NCBI GenBank assembly: GCA_037783415.1
Contig: JAZGTN010000069.1
Location: 1,240,001 to 1,304,000, forward strand
Direction of reading: 5' to 3'
DNA from: Leptasterias polaris
Lineage: Eukaryota; Echinodermata; Asteroidea; Forcipulatida; Asteriidae
DNA length: 64,000 bases
Position numbers and translations under genes: made by a program. Of the stretch, positions 1-12,300 are shown piece after piece (within the stretch, counting starts at the first letter, position 1; the number at the start of each line of letters is the position of its first letter). The notes beneath the pieces were generated by a model. That model worked only from the letters and a program-made list of their open reading frames with translations. It did no database searches and had not been told where the DNA came from.

Positions 1-3000
1 GGGGTGGGGGGTAAGAGGACAGGTCATAGGATCCAGGGAGGGGGGGTAAGAGGAAATGTCATAGGATCCAGGGGGGGGGGGGGGGTTGAGAGGAAATGTC
101 ATAGGATCTTGGAGGTTGGGGGTAAGAGGACAGGTCATATGATCATTGAGGGGGGGGGATAGAGGACATGTCATAGGATCCAGATGGGTAAAAGACATGT
201 CATAAGATCAAAGGGGGTGGGGGTAATTAAGAGGACAGGTCATAGATCCAGGGGGGTGAGAGGACAAGTCATAGAATAATGGGGGGGTGTAAGAGGACAT
301 TTCATAGCCGGGATCCAGGGGGTCGAGAGGACAGGTCATAGAATCATGGGGGGGGGGGGGGGGGTACGAGGAAAGGTCATAGGATCCGGGGGAGGGAAGA
401 GGAAAGGTCATAGGATCCAGGGGGGGGGGGTTAAGAGGACAGATCATAGGATCCAGGGGTAAGGGGACAGGTCATAGGATCCAGGGGAGAGGTAAGAGGA
501 CATGTATAATAATTTTATCATGGGGGAGTAAGAGGACAGGTCATAGGATAGGGGGGTAAGAGGTCATAGGATCTAGGGGGTAAGAGGACAGGTCAGAGGA
601 TCATGGGGGGAAAGGACAGGTTGTATGATCATGGGGGCCGGGTAAGAGAACAGGTCATAGTATCCAGGGGTTGGGAAAGAGGACAGGTCAGAGGATCATC
701 AAGGGGTAGGAGGACAGGTCATAGGATCATAGGGGGTAAGACGACAAGTCTCAGGATCCAGGGGGGGGGGGGGGGGGTAAGAGGACTTGTAGATTCCAGA
801 GGGGGTAAAAGGACAGGTCATAGGATCAAGGGGGGTAAGAGGAAAGGTCATAGGATCCAGGGGGTAAGAGGACAGGTCATAACATCCAGGGGGGGGTAAG
901 AGGACAGATCATAGGATCCAGGGGTAAGGGGACAGGTCATAGGATCCAGGGGAGAGGTAAGAGGACATGTATAATAATTTTATCATGGGGGAGTAAGAGG
1001 ACAGGTCATAGGATAGGGGGGGTAAGAGGTCATAGGATCTAGGGGGTAAGAGGACAGGTCAGAGGATCATGGGGGGAAAGGACAGGTTGTATGATCATGG
1101 GGGCCGGGTAAGAGAACAGGTCATAGTATCCAGGGGTTGGGAAAGAGGACAGGTCAGAGGATCATCAAGGGGTAGGAGGACAGGTCATAGGATAATAGGG
1201 GGTAAGACGACAAGTCTCAGGATCCAGGGGGGGGGGGGGGGTAAGAGGACTTGTAGATTCCAGAGGGGGTAAAAGGACAGGTCATAGGATCAAGGGGGGT
1301 AAGAGGAAAGGTCATAGGATCCAGGGGGTAAGAGGACAGGTCATAACATCCAGGGGGGGTAAGAGGACAGGTCATATGATCTAGGGGGAAGAGGACAGGT
1401 CATATGATCATGGGGGGACAGGACATGTCATAGGATACAGATGGGTAAGAGGACATGTCATAGGATCATGTGGGGGTGGGGGGTGGGGGTTGTAAGAGGC
1501 CAGGTCAGAGGATCCAGGGGTGAGAGGACAGGTCATAGGATCCAGGGGGTGAGAGGACAGGTCATAGAATCATGGGGGGAAAGAGGACAGGTCAGAGGAT
1601 CCAGGGGGGGGGGGGGGGGTAAGAGGAGATCATAGGATCATGAGAGGGGGGGGGGGTAAGAGGAAAGGTAATAGGTTCCAGGGGAGGGGGAGGGGGGGGG
1701 GTAAGACACAGGTCATAGGATCATCTGGGGGTAACTGGACAAGTCATACATATAAGATCATGTGGGGTAAGAGGTTTGTAACAGAATCATGGGGGAGTAT
1801 AAGAGGACAGGTCATAGGATCCAGGGGGTAAGAGGACATATCATAGGATCCAGAGGGGGTAAGAGGCGAGTCATATGATCCAGGGGGGGTGGGGACCTAT
1901 CATAGGATCATGAGTGTGTGTGGGGGGGGGGGGGGGTAAGAGGACAGGTCATAGGATCATGGGGGTGAGAGGACATGTCATAGGATCTTGGGGGTTCGGG
2001 GTAAGAGGACAGGTCATATGATCATGGGGGGGGATAGAGGACATGTCATAGGATCCAGAGAGGTAAAGGACATGTCATAGGATCCAGAGAGGTAAAGGAC
2101 ATGTCATAGGATCAAAGGGGGGTGGGGGGTAAGAGGACAGGTCATAGGATCCAGGGAGGGGGGGTAAGAGGAAATGTCATAGGATCCAGGGGGGGGGGGG
2201 TTGAGAGGAAATGTCATAGGATCTTGGAGGTTGGGGGTAAGAGGACAGGTCATATGATCATTGGTGGGGGGGGGGGGGGATAGAGGACATGTCATAGGAT
2301 CCAGATGGGTAAAAGACATGTCATAAGATCAAAGGGGGTGGGGGGTAAGAGGACAGGTCATAGATCCAGGGGGGTGAGAGGACAAGTCATAGAATAATGG
2401 GGGGGTGTAAGAGGACATTTCATAGCCGGGATCCAGGGGGACGAGAGGACAGGTCATAGAATCATGGGGGGGGGGGGGGGGGGTACGAGGAAAGGTCAGA
2501 GGATCTGGGGGAGGGAAGAGGAAATGTCATAGGATCCAGGGGGGGGGGGGTTAAGAGGACAGATCATAGGATCCAGGGGTAAGGGGACAGGTCATAGGAT
2601 CAAGGGGGGTAAGAGGAAAGGTCATAGGATCCAGGGGGTAAGAGGAAAGGTCATAGGATCAAGGGGGGTAAGAGGAAAGGTCATAGGATCCAGGGGGTAA
2701 GAGGACAGGTCATAACATCCAGGGGGGGTAAGAGGACAGGTCATATGATCTAGGGGGAAGAGGACAGGTCATATGATCATGGGGGGACAGGACATGTCAT
2801 AGGATCCAGATGGGTAAGAGGACATGTCATAGGATCATGTGGGGGTGGGGGGTGGGGGTAGTAAGAGGCCAGGTCAGAGGATCCAGGGGTGAGAGGACAG
2901 GTCATAGGATCCAGGGGGTGAGAGGACAGGTCATAGAATCATGGGGGGAAAAAGGACAGGTCAGAGGATCCGGGGGGGGGGGGGGGGGTAAGAGGAGATC

Positions 3001-6000
3001 ATAGGATCATGAGAGGGGGGGGGGGGGGGGTAAGAGGAAAGGTAATAGGTTCCAGGGGAGGGGGAGGGGGGGGGTAAGACACAGGTCATAGGATCATCTG
3101 GGGGTAACTGGACAAGTCATACATATAAGATCATGTGGGGTAAGAGGTTTGTAACAGAATCATGGGGGAGTATAAGAGGACAGGTCATAGGATCCAGGGG
3201 GTAAGAGGACATATCATAGGATCCAGAGGGGGTAAGAGGCGAGTCATATGATCCAGGGGGGGTGGGGACCTATCATAGGATCATGAGTGTGTGTGGGGGG
3301 GGGGGGGGGGGGGGTAAGAGGACAGGTCATAGGATCATGGGGGTGAGAGGACATGTCATAGGATCTTGGGGGTTGGGGGTAAGAGGACAGGTCATATGAT
3401 CATGGGGGGGGGGATAGAGGACATGTCATAGGATCCAGAGAGGTAAAGGACATGTCATAGGATCAAAGGGGGGTGGGGGGTAAGAGGACAGGTCATAGGA
3501 TCCAGGGAGGGGGGGTAAGAGGAAATGTCATAGGATCCAGGGGGGGGGGGGGTTGAGAGGAAATGTCATAGGATCTTGGAGGTTGGGGGTAAGAGGACAG
3601 GTCATATGATCATTGGTGGGGGGGGGGATAGAGGACATGTCATAGGATCCAGATGGGTAAAAGACATGTCATAAGATCAAAGGGGGTGGGGGTAAGAGGA
3701 CAGGTCATAGATCCAGGGGGGTGAGAGGACAAGTCATAGAATAATGGGGGGGTGTAAGAGGACATTTCATAGCCGGGATCCAGGGGGTCGAGAGGACAGG
3801 TCATAGAATCATGGGGGGGGGGGGGTACGAGGAAAGGTCATAGGATCCGGGGGAGGGAAGAGGAAAGGTCATAGGATCCAGGGGGGGGGGTTAAGAGGAC
3901 AGATCATAGGATCCAGGGGTAAGGGGACAGGTCATAGGATCCAGGGGAGAGGTAAGAGGACATGTATAATAATTTTATCATGGGGGAGTAAGAGGACAGG
4001 TCATAGGATAGGGGGGTAAGAGGTCATAGGATCTAGGGGGTAAGAGGACAGGTCAGAGGATCATGGGGGGAAAGGACAGGTTGTATGATCATGGGGGCCG
4101 GGTAAGAGAACAGGTCATAGTATCCAGGGGTTGGGAAAGAGGACAGGTCAGAGGATCATCAAGGGGTAGGAGGACAGGTCATAGGATCATAGGGGGTAAG
4201 ACGACAAGTCTCAGGATCCAGGGGGGGGGGGGGGGGGTAAGAGGACTTGTAGATTCCAGAGGGGGTAAAAGGACAGGTCATAGGATAAGGGGGTAAGAGG
4301 TCATAGGATCTAGGGGGTAAGAGGACAGGTCAGAGGATCATGGGGGAAAAGGACAGGTTGTATGATCATGGGGGCCGGGTAAGAGAACAGGTCATAGTAT
4401 CCAGGGGTTGGGAAAGAGGACAGGTCAGAGGATCATCAAGGGGTAGGAGGACAGGTCATAGGATAATAGGGGGTAAGACGACAAGTCTCAGGATCCAGGG
4501 GGGGGGGGGGGTAAGAGGACTTGTAGATTCCAGAGGGGGTAAAAGGACAGGTCATAGGATCAAGGGGGGTAAGAGGAAAGGTCATAGGATCCAGGGGGTA
4601 AGAGGACAGGTCATAACATCCAGGGGGGGTAAGAGGACAGGTCATATGATCTAGGGGGAAGAGGACAGGTCATATGATCATGGGGGGACAGGACATGTCA
4701 TAGGATCCAGAGGGGTAAGAGGACATGTCATAGGATCATGTGGGGGTGGGGGGTGGGGGTAGTAAGAGGCCAGGTCAGAGGATCCAGGGGTGAGAGGACA
4801 GGTCATAGGATCCAGGGGGTGAGAGGACAGGTCATAGAATCATGGGGGGAAAGAGGACAGGTCATAGGATCATGGGGGGGGGGGGGGGGGGTAAGAGGAC
4901 ATGTCATTTTATCATTGGAGAGTAAGAGGACAGGTCATAGGATCAGGGGGGGGGGTAAGAGGACAGGTCATATGATCTAGGGGGAAGAGGACAGGTCATA
5001 TGATCATGGGGGGACAGGACATGTCATAGGATCCAGAGGTGTAAGAGGACATGTCATAGGATCATGTGGGGGGTGGGGTGGTAAGAGGCCAGGTCAGAGG
5101 ATCCAGGGGTGAGAGGACAGGTCATAGGATCCAGGGGGTGAGAGGACAGGTCATAGAATCATGGGGGGAAAGAGGACAGGTCATAGGATCATGGGGGGGG
5201 GGGGGTAAGAGGACATGTCATTTTATCATTGGAGAGTAAGAGGACAGGTCATAGGATCAGGGGGGGGGGGGTGGTAAGAGGAAAGGTCATGGGATCCAGG
5301 GGTAAGAGGACAGGTCAGAGGATCATGGGGGGAAAGGACAGGTTGTATGATCATGGGGGGCGGGTAAGAGAACAGGTCATAGTATCCAGGGGTTGGGAAA
5401 GAGGACAGGTCATAGGATCATAGGGGGTAAGACGACAAGTCTCAGGATCCAGGGGGGGGGGGGTAAGGTCATATGATCTAGGGGGAAGAGGACAGGTCAT
5501 ATGATCATGGGAGGGACAGGACATGTCATAGGATCCAGAGGGGTAAGAGGACATGTCATAGGATCATGTGGGGGGTGGGGGTAGTAAGAGGCCAGGTCAT
5601 AGGATCCAGGGGTGAGAGGACAGGTCATAGGATCCAGGGGGTGAGAGGACAGGTCATAGAATCATGGGGGGAAGAGGACAGGTCATAGGATCATGGGGGT
5701 AAGAGGACATGTCATTTTATCATTCGAGAGTAAGAGGACAGGTCATAGGATCCTGGGGGGGGGGGGGGAAGAGGAAAGGTCATAGGATCCAGGGGGGAGG
5801 GGGGGTTAAGAGGACAGATCATAGGATCCAGGGGTAAGGGGACAGGTATAATAATTTTATCATGGGGGAGTAAGAGGACAGGTCATAGGATAGGGGGGTA
5901 AGAGGTCATAGGATCTAGGGGGTAAGAGGACAGGTCAGAGGATCATGGGGGGAAAGGACAGGTTGTATGATCATGGGGGCCGGGTAAGAGAACAGGTCAT

Positions 6001-7397
6001 AGTATCCAGGGGTTGGGAAAGAGGACAGGTCAGAGGATCATCAAGGGGTAGGAGGACAGGTCATAGGATCATAGGGGGTAAGACGACAAGTCTCAGGATC
6101 CAGGGGGTGGGGGTAAGAGGACTTGTAGATTCCAGAGGGGGTAAAAGGACAGGTCATAGGATCAAGGGGGGTAAGAGGAAAGGTCATAGGATCCAGGGGG
6201 TAAGAGGACATGTCATAGGATCCAGAGGGGTAAGAGGACATGTCATATGATCATGTGGGGGTGGGGGTGGGGGTAGTAAGAGGCCAGGTCAGAGGATCCA
6301 GGGGTGAGAGGACAGGTCATAGGATCCAGGGGGTGAGAGGACAGGTCGTAGAATCATGGAGGGAAAGAGGACAGGTCATAGGATCATGGGGGGTGGGGGT
6401 GGGGGTAGTAAGAGGCCAGGTCAGAGGATCCAGGGGTGAGAGGACAGGTCATAGGATCCAGGGGGTGAGAGGACAGGTCGTAGAATCATGGAGGGAAAGA
6501 GGACAAGTCTCAGGATCCAGGGGGTGGGGGTAAGAGGACTTGTAGATTCCAGAGGGGGTAAAAGGACAGGTCATAGGATCAAGGGGGGTAAGAGGAAAGG
6601 TCATAGGATCCAGGGGGTAAGAGGACATGTCATAGGATCCAGAGGGGTAAGAGGACATGTCATATGATCATGTGGGGGTGGGGGTGGGGGTAGTAAGAGG
6701 CCAGGTCAGAGGATCCAGGGGTGAGAGGACAGGTCATAGGATCCAGGGGGTGAGAGGACAGGTCGTAGAATCATGGAGGGAAAGAGGACAGGTCATAGGA
6801 TCATGGGGGGGGGGGGGGGGGTAAGAGGACATGTCATTTTATCATTGGAGAGTAAGAGGACAGGTCACAGGATCGGGGGGGGGTAAGAGGACAGGTCATA
6901 TGATCTAGGGGGAAGAGGACAGGTCATATGATCATGGGGGGACAGGACATGTCATAAGATCCAGAGGTGTAAGAGGACATGTCATAGGATCATGTGGGGG
7001 TGGGGGTGGTAAGAGGCCAGGTCATAGGATCCAGGGGTGAGAGGACAGGTCATAGGATCCAGGGGGTGAGAGGACAGGTCATAGAATCTTGGGGGGAAAG
7101 AGGACAGGTCATAGGATCATGGGGGGGGGGGGGGTAAGAGGACATGTCATTTTATCATTGGAGAGTAAGAGGACAGGTCATAGGATCAGGGGGGTGGTAA
7201 GAGGAAAGGTCATGGGATCCAGGGGGTAAGAGGACAGGTCAGAGGATCATGGGGGGAAAGGACAGGTTGTATGATCATGGGGGGCGGGTAAGAGAACAGG
7301 TCATAGTATCCAGGGGTTGGGAAAGAGGACAGGTCATAGGATCATAGGGGGTAAGACGACAAGTCTCAGGATCCAGGGGGGGGGGTAAGGTCATATG
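1..7397 (+). repeat. G-rich minisatellite array, first part
   Basis: Tandem units of about 28-33 bp built on GTAAGAGGACAGGTCATAGG followed by ATC, then CAGG or ATGG and a run of 4 to about 20 G. The purine-rich, G-rich strand is always the plus strand. Units fall into larger blocks: the landmark CATAGCCGGGATCC sits near 303, 2421 and 3768, and a block starting at 1441 recurs at 2810 (1369 bp apart). The apparent ORFs of 60-105 codons on both strands are in-frame readings of the repeat with no protein family behind them. The array starts before the window. Confidence 0.97.
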
Positions 7398-9315
7398 TGA
7401 CCCGCTCTGCGAAAAAGGCCCTTAAGTCGCGCTATCTCTTAAGCACGCAAAGGGCTCGTCAATGTTGAAAAGGTGAACATTTCTTACTCGATGTGATTTT
7501 TTTTTATCCCATTTTTGACATCGTTGATGTCCACTCTTTCATAATTTGTAAGATTGAATGTTCATTTTGATCAATAAAGTTGGAAAAAACCCGTGTTTTG
7601 TGTACAATTTGTTCGTGGTTTGTACGATCGGTGTCCGTGGAGTCAGTGGAAAATTGCGTCTTTTACACATCTGACACGACATTATTTGGAACCCCCCTAT
7701 TATAAATTTGGTATCATCTGAAAGCGGAGGACGTCGTCTTTCTAAATTTAGATATAGAAAAGGTTAGAGGTCAAAATTAAAAGCAGGGTCGGTAATTTAA
7801 TGACACGTAGACAGAGCGCTTGTTACTAGGGGCGTGGATCTTTTCTATCACGTGCACACAGTGTAGTGCACCGATTGGTCAATGTGCGCAAGGATCCAGT
7901 GCGCGCATGCGCTGTGAATGATATCGGCTGTTTATTCTCTGTCAGGTGACTGTCATGTGACTGTTTATGATGTGCGTGCCACGCAAAAATAAAGCGCATT
8001 ACCTGTTAACTGTGTTCAACTCAACTGACTTGTACTGCTCTGAGCGAAAAGATTTTGAGAATTATTTACCACTTTAGCCAAATAATTTTACTTAACCTTA
8101 GCCAACTGCTATTATATATTTTTCGTTTATTTTGTGCTTAATATGGGTTCAAAGGATCAGTGTCTGGCTGAGGCTTTGAATGATCTCCGTGATGCCAATC
8201 TTGCCAGGGAGGAGAGAGACATGGTTGGCTTCGTGGAAGATTACTTCGTTAACTTCTGATGTGAAGATGACGATGTGGAATCAGAAACCGATTCGGAATC
8301 TGATTCCATACCGCCATTTTTAGCGGAAGATAACCAAGAGATTGACCCTGACAGCAATGATGAAGAGGATGGCCCCTTGGTTGTTGTAGGTATCCCAGCA
8401 GGAGATGACATCGATGCCAACGGAACTCTCTGTGTTTATTTGTTTGTTCTATTTATTTGTGTGTGTTTTTTAAAACTAAAAAGCAAGTTTTTAGCCCAAA
8501 GATTATTTCAAAGTAGATTAATCAACTTCAGATTTCAATAAGAAGGCAAACTACCTTGACTGTTATATTTTAAAGGAAATATTCCGGTTTTAAACTAAAG
8601 TATTTTTTCCCCCAAAATGTTACATTTTTACCCCAAAAATACTTTTAATCATGAAAATACAAGCTAGCTGAAGGGTTAAATGAATCAGCCCAAGCTGTTG
8701 CTTTAAAAATACGAAAAAGTGGGATTTATTGGGGTTTTTTCCAAAAAGCTCTTGTTTTCACCCAAAAATATTCTATTTAAAATCATATGGTTTTCTAAAA
8801 AGTCCAGTTGGCATAAGGATTACTTCCAAAAGTAGTAAAACTAACCAAACTGGTATAAAAACGTAGTAATAATGACTAAGTGTGTGTTTGCAATTTTAAA
8901 GATAAGAAAAAGGTTACGAAAAAGCACAATATGCAAATTAGTTCAAAAAGTGCGAAATAGACCATTAAATAAAAAGAACAAATATTTTGAACTTAATAAG
9001 TCATATTCAACAATTGGTGAAAATTTCAGACGAATAGTGTATTGGGAATGTGCTCGTTGTTAGGGTCTATCATAAGAACTTTGTACTTAAATACATTAAA
9101 ATACAGTGTAAAGTTTACAAGGCTGTTTCTCCTCAACCTATTTTGACCAAAATGGCAAGAATTTGTATGCAAATTATGGTATAACTCTGGATTGCAAAAT
9201 GCTACAGACTTCTAACATACACCAAATTAAAGCTGAGAAAAGGCCCTTTCCAACCATGTATCTAACTCAAAAATTATTTTTTGCATAATAAGGGCCTTTT
9301 TCGCAGAGCGGGTCA
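7398..9315. mobile_element. DNA transposon inserted in the minisatellite
   Basis: A non-repetitive 1918-bp segment interrupts the array. Its ends are perfect inverted repeats of 27 bp (7398-7424 and 9289-9315, beginning TGACCCGCTCTGCG). It is flanked on both sides by CATATG (7392-7397 and 9316-9321), and uninterrupted array copies, for example at 5470, carry a single CATATG. Because CATATG is a palindrome, the true target duplication could be 2 (TA), 4 (ATAT) or 6 bp, with the terminal repeat extended accordingly. The interior contains only a damaged short reading frame, so the copy is probably non-autonomous. I cannot assign the superfamily. Confidence 0.93.
8143..8541 (+). pseudogene. Acidic N-terminal ORF relic inside the transposon
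   Basis: From ATG 8143 the frame reads MGSKDQCLAEALNDLRD and on for 38 codons to a TGA at 8257-8259. It then continues in the same frame as an acidic, serine-rich stretch (ESETDSESDSIPPF at about 8278-8320) to 8541. One in-frame stop separates the two parts, and no catalytic transposase domain follows. An acidic head of this kind is seen at the start of some transposases, but nothing here proves it. Most likely the decayed 5' part of a transposase or accessory gene. Confidence 0.4.
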
Positions 9316-12300
9316 CATATGATCTAGGGGGAAGAGGACAGGTCATATGATCATGGGAGGGACAGGACATGTCATAGGATCCAGAGGGGTAAGAGGACAT
9401 GTCATAGGATCATGTGGGGGGTGGGGGTAGTAAGAGGCCAGGTCATAGGATCCAGGGGTGAGAGGACAGGTCATAGGATCCAGGGGGTGAGAGGACAGGT
9501 CATAGAATCATGGGGGGAAGAGGACAGGTCATAGGATCATGGGGGTAAGAGGACATGTCATTTTATCATTCGAGAGTAAGAGGACAGGTCATAGGATCCT
9601 GGGGGGGGGGGGGGAAGAGGAAAGGTCATAGGATCCAGGGGGGGGGGGTTAAGAGGACAGATCATAGGATCCAGGGGTAAGGGGACAGGTCATAGGATCC
9701 AGGGGAGAGGTAGGAGGACACGTATAATAATTTTATCATGGGGGAGTAAGAGGACAGGTCATAGGATAGGGGGGTAAGAGGTCATAGGATCTAGGGGGTA
9801 AGAGGACAGGTCAGAGGATCATGGGGGGAAAGGACAGGTTGTATGATCATGGGGGCCGGGTAAGAGAACAGGTCATAGTATCCAGGGGTTGGGAAAGAGG
9901 ACAGGTCAGAGGATCATCAAGGGGTAGGAGGACAGGTCATAGGATCATAGGGGGTAAGACGACAAGTCTCAGGATCCAGGGGGTGGGGGTAAGAGGACTT
10001 GTAGATTCCAGAGGGGGTAAAAGGACAGGTCATAGGATCAAGGGGGGTAAGAGGAAAGGTCATAGGATCCAGGGGGTAAGAGGACATGTCATAGGATCCA
10101 GAGGGGTAAGAGGACATGTCATATGATCATGTGGGGGTGGGGGTGGGGGTAGTAAGAGGCCAGGTCAGAGGATCCAGGGGTGAGAGGACAGGTCATAGGA
10201 TCCAGGGGGTGAGAGGACAGGTCGTAGAATCATGGAGGGAAAGAGGACAGGTCATAGGATCATGGGGGGGGGGGGGGTAAGAGGACATGTCATTTTATCA
10301 TTGGAGAGTAAGAGGACAGGTCACAGGATCGGGGGGGGGGGGGGGGGGGTAAGAGGACAGTCATATGATCTAGGGGGAAGAGGACAGGTCATATGATCAT
10401 GGGGGGACAGGACATGTCATAAGATCCAGAGGTGTAAGAGGACATGTCATAGGATCATGTGGGGGTGGGGGTGGTAAGAGGCCAGGTCATAGGATCCAGG
10501 GGTGAGAGGACAGGTCATAGGATCCAGGGGGTGAGAGGACAGGTCATAGAATCATGGGGGGAAAGAGGACAGGTCATAGGATCATGGGGGGGGGGGTAAG
10601 AGGACATGTCATTTTATCATTGGAGAGTAAGAGGACAGGTCATAGGATCAGGGGGGTGGTAAGAGGAAAGGTCATGGGATCCAGGGGGTAAGAGGACAGG
10701 TCAGAGGATCATGGGGGGAAAGGACAGGTTGTATGATCATGGGGGGCGGGTAAGAGAACAGGTCATAGTATCCAGGGATTGGGAAAGAGGACAGGTCAGA
10801 GGATCATAGGGGGTAAGACGACAAGTCTCAGGACCCAGGGGTGGGGGGGGGGGGGTAAGAGGACTTGTAGAATCCAGAGGGGGTAAAAGGACAGGCCATA
10901 TGATCAAGGGGGTAATAGGAAAGGTCATAGGATCCAGGGGGTAAGAGGACAGGTCATAGGATCCAGGGGGGGGGGTAAGGTCATATGATCTAGGGGGAAG
11001 AGGACAGGTCATATGATCATGGGAGGGACAGGACATGTCATAGGATCCAGAGGGGTAAGAGGACATGTCATAGGATCATGTGGGGGGTGGGGGTAGTAAG
11101 AGGCCAGGTCAGAGGATCCAGGGGTGAGAGGACAGGTCATAGGATCCAGGGGGGTGAGAGGACAGGTCATAGGATCATGGGGGTAAGAGGACATGTCATT
11201 TTATCATTGGAGAGTAAGAGGACAGGTCATAGGATTGGGGGGGGGGGGGTAAGAGGACAGGTCATATGATCTAGGGGGAAGAGGACAGGTCATATGATCA
11301 TGGGGGGACAGGACATGTCATAGGATCCAGAGGTGTAAGAGGACATGTCATAGGATCATGTGGGGTGGGGGTGGGGGTGGTAAGAGGCCAGGTCAGAGGA
11401 TCCAGGGGTGAGAGGACAGGTCATAGGATCCAGGGGGTGAGAGGACAGGTCATAGAATCATGGGGGTTAAGAGGACAGATCATAGGATCCAGGGGTAAGG
11501 GGACAGGTCATAGGATCCAGGGGAGAGGTAAGAGGACATGTATAATAATTTTATCATGGGGGAGTAAGAGGACAGGTCATAGGATAGGGGGGTAAGAGGT
11601 CATAGGATCTAGGGGGTAAGAGGACAGGTCAGAGGATCATGGGGGGAAAGGACAGGTTGTATGATCATGGGGGCCGGGTAAGAGAACAGGTCATAGTATC
11701 CAGGGGTTGGGAAAGAGGACAGGTCAGAGGATCATCAAGGTGTAGGAGGACAGGTCATAGGATAATAGGGGGTAAGACGACAAGTCTCAGGATCCAGGGG
11801 GGGGGGGGGGGGGTAAGAGGACTTGTAGATTCCAGAGGGGGTAAAAGGACAGGTCATAGGATCAAGGGGGGTAAGAGGAAAGGTCATAGGATCCAGGGGG
11901 TAAGAGGACAGGTCATAACATCCAGGGGGGGTAAGAGGACAGGTCATATGATCTAGGGGGAAGAGGACAGGTCATATGATCATGGGGGGACGGGACATGT
12001 CATAGGATCCAGAGGGGTAAGAGGACATGTCATAGGATCATGTGGGGGTGGGGGTGGGGGTAGTAAGAGGCCAGGTCAGAGGATCCAGGGGTGAGAGGAC
12101 AGGTCATAGGATCCAGGGGGTGAGAGGACAGGTCATAGAATCATGGGGGGAAAGGACAGGTTGTATGATCATGGGGGGCGGGTAAGAGAACAGGTCATAG
12201 TATCCAGGTGTTGGGAAAGAGGACAGGTCATAGGATCATAGGGGGTAAGACGACAAGTCTCAGGATCCAGGGGGGGGGGGGTAAGGTCATATGATCTAGG

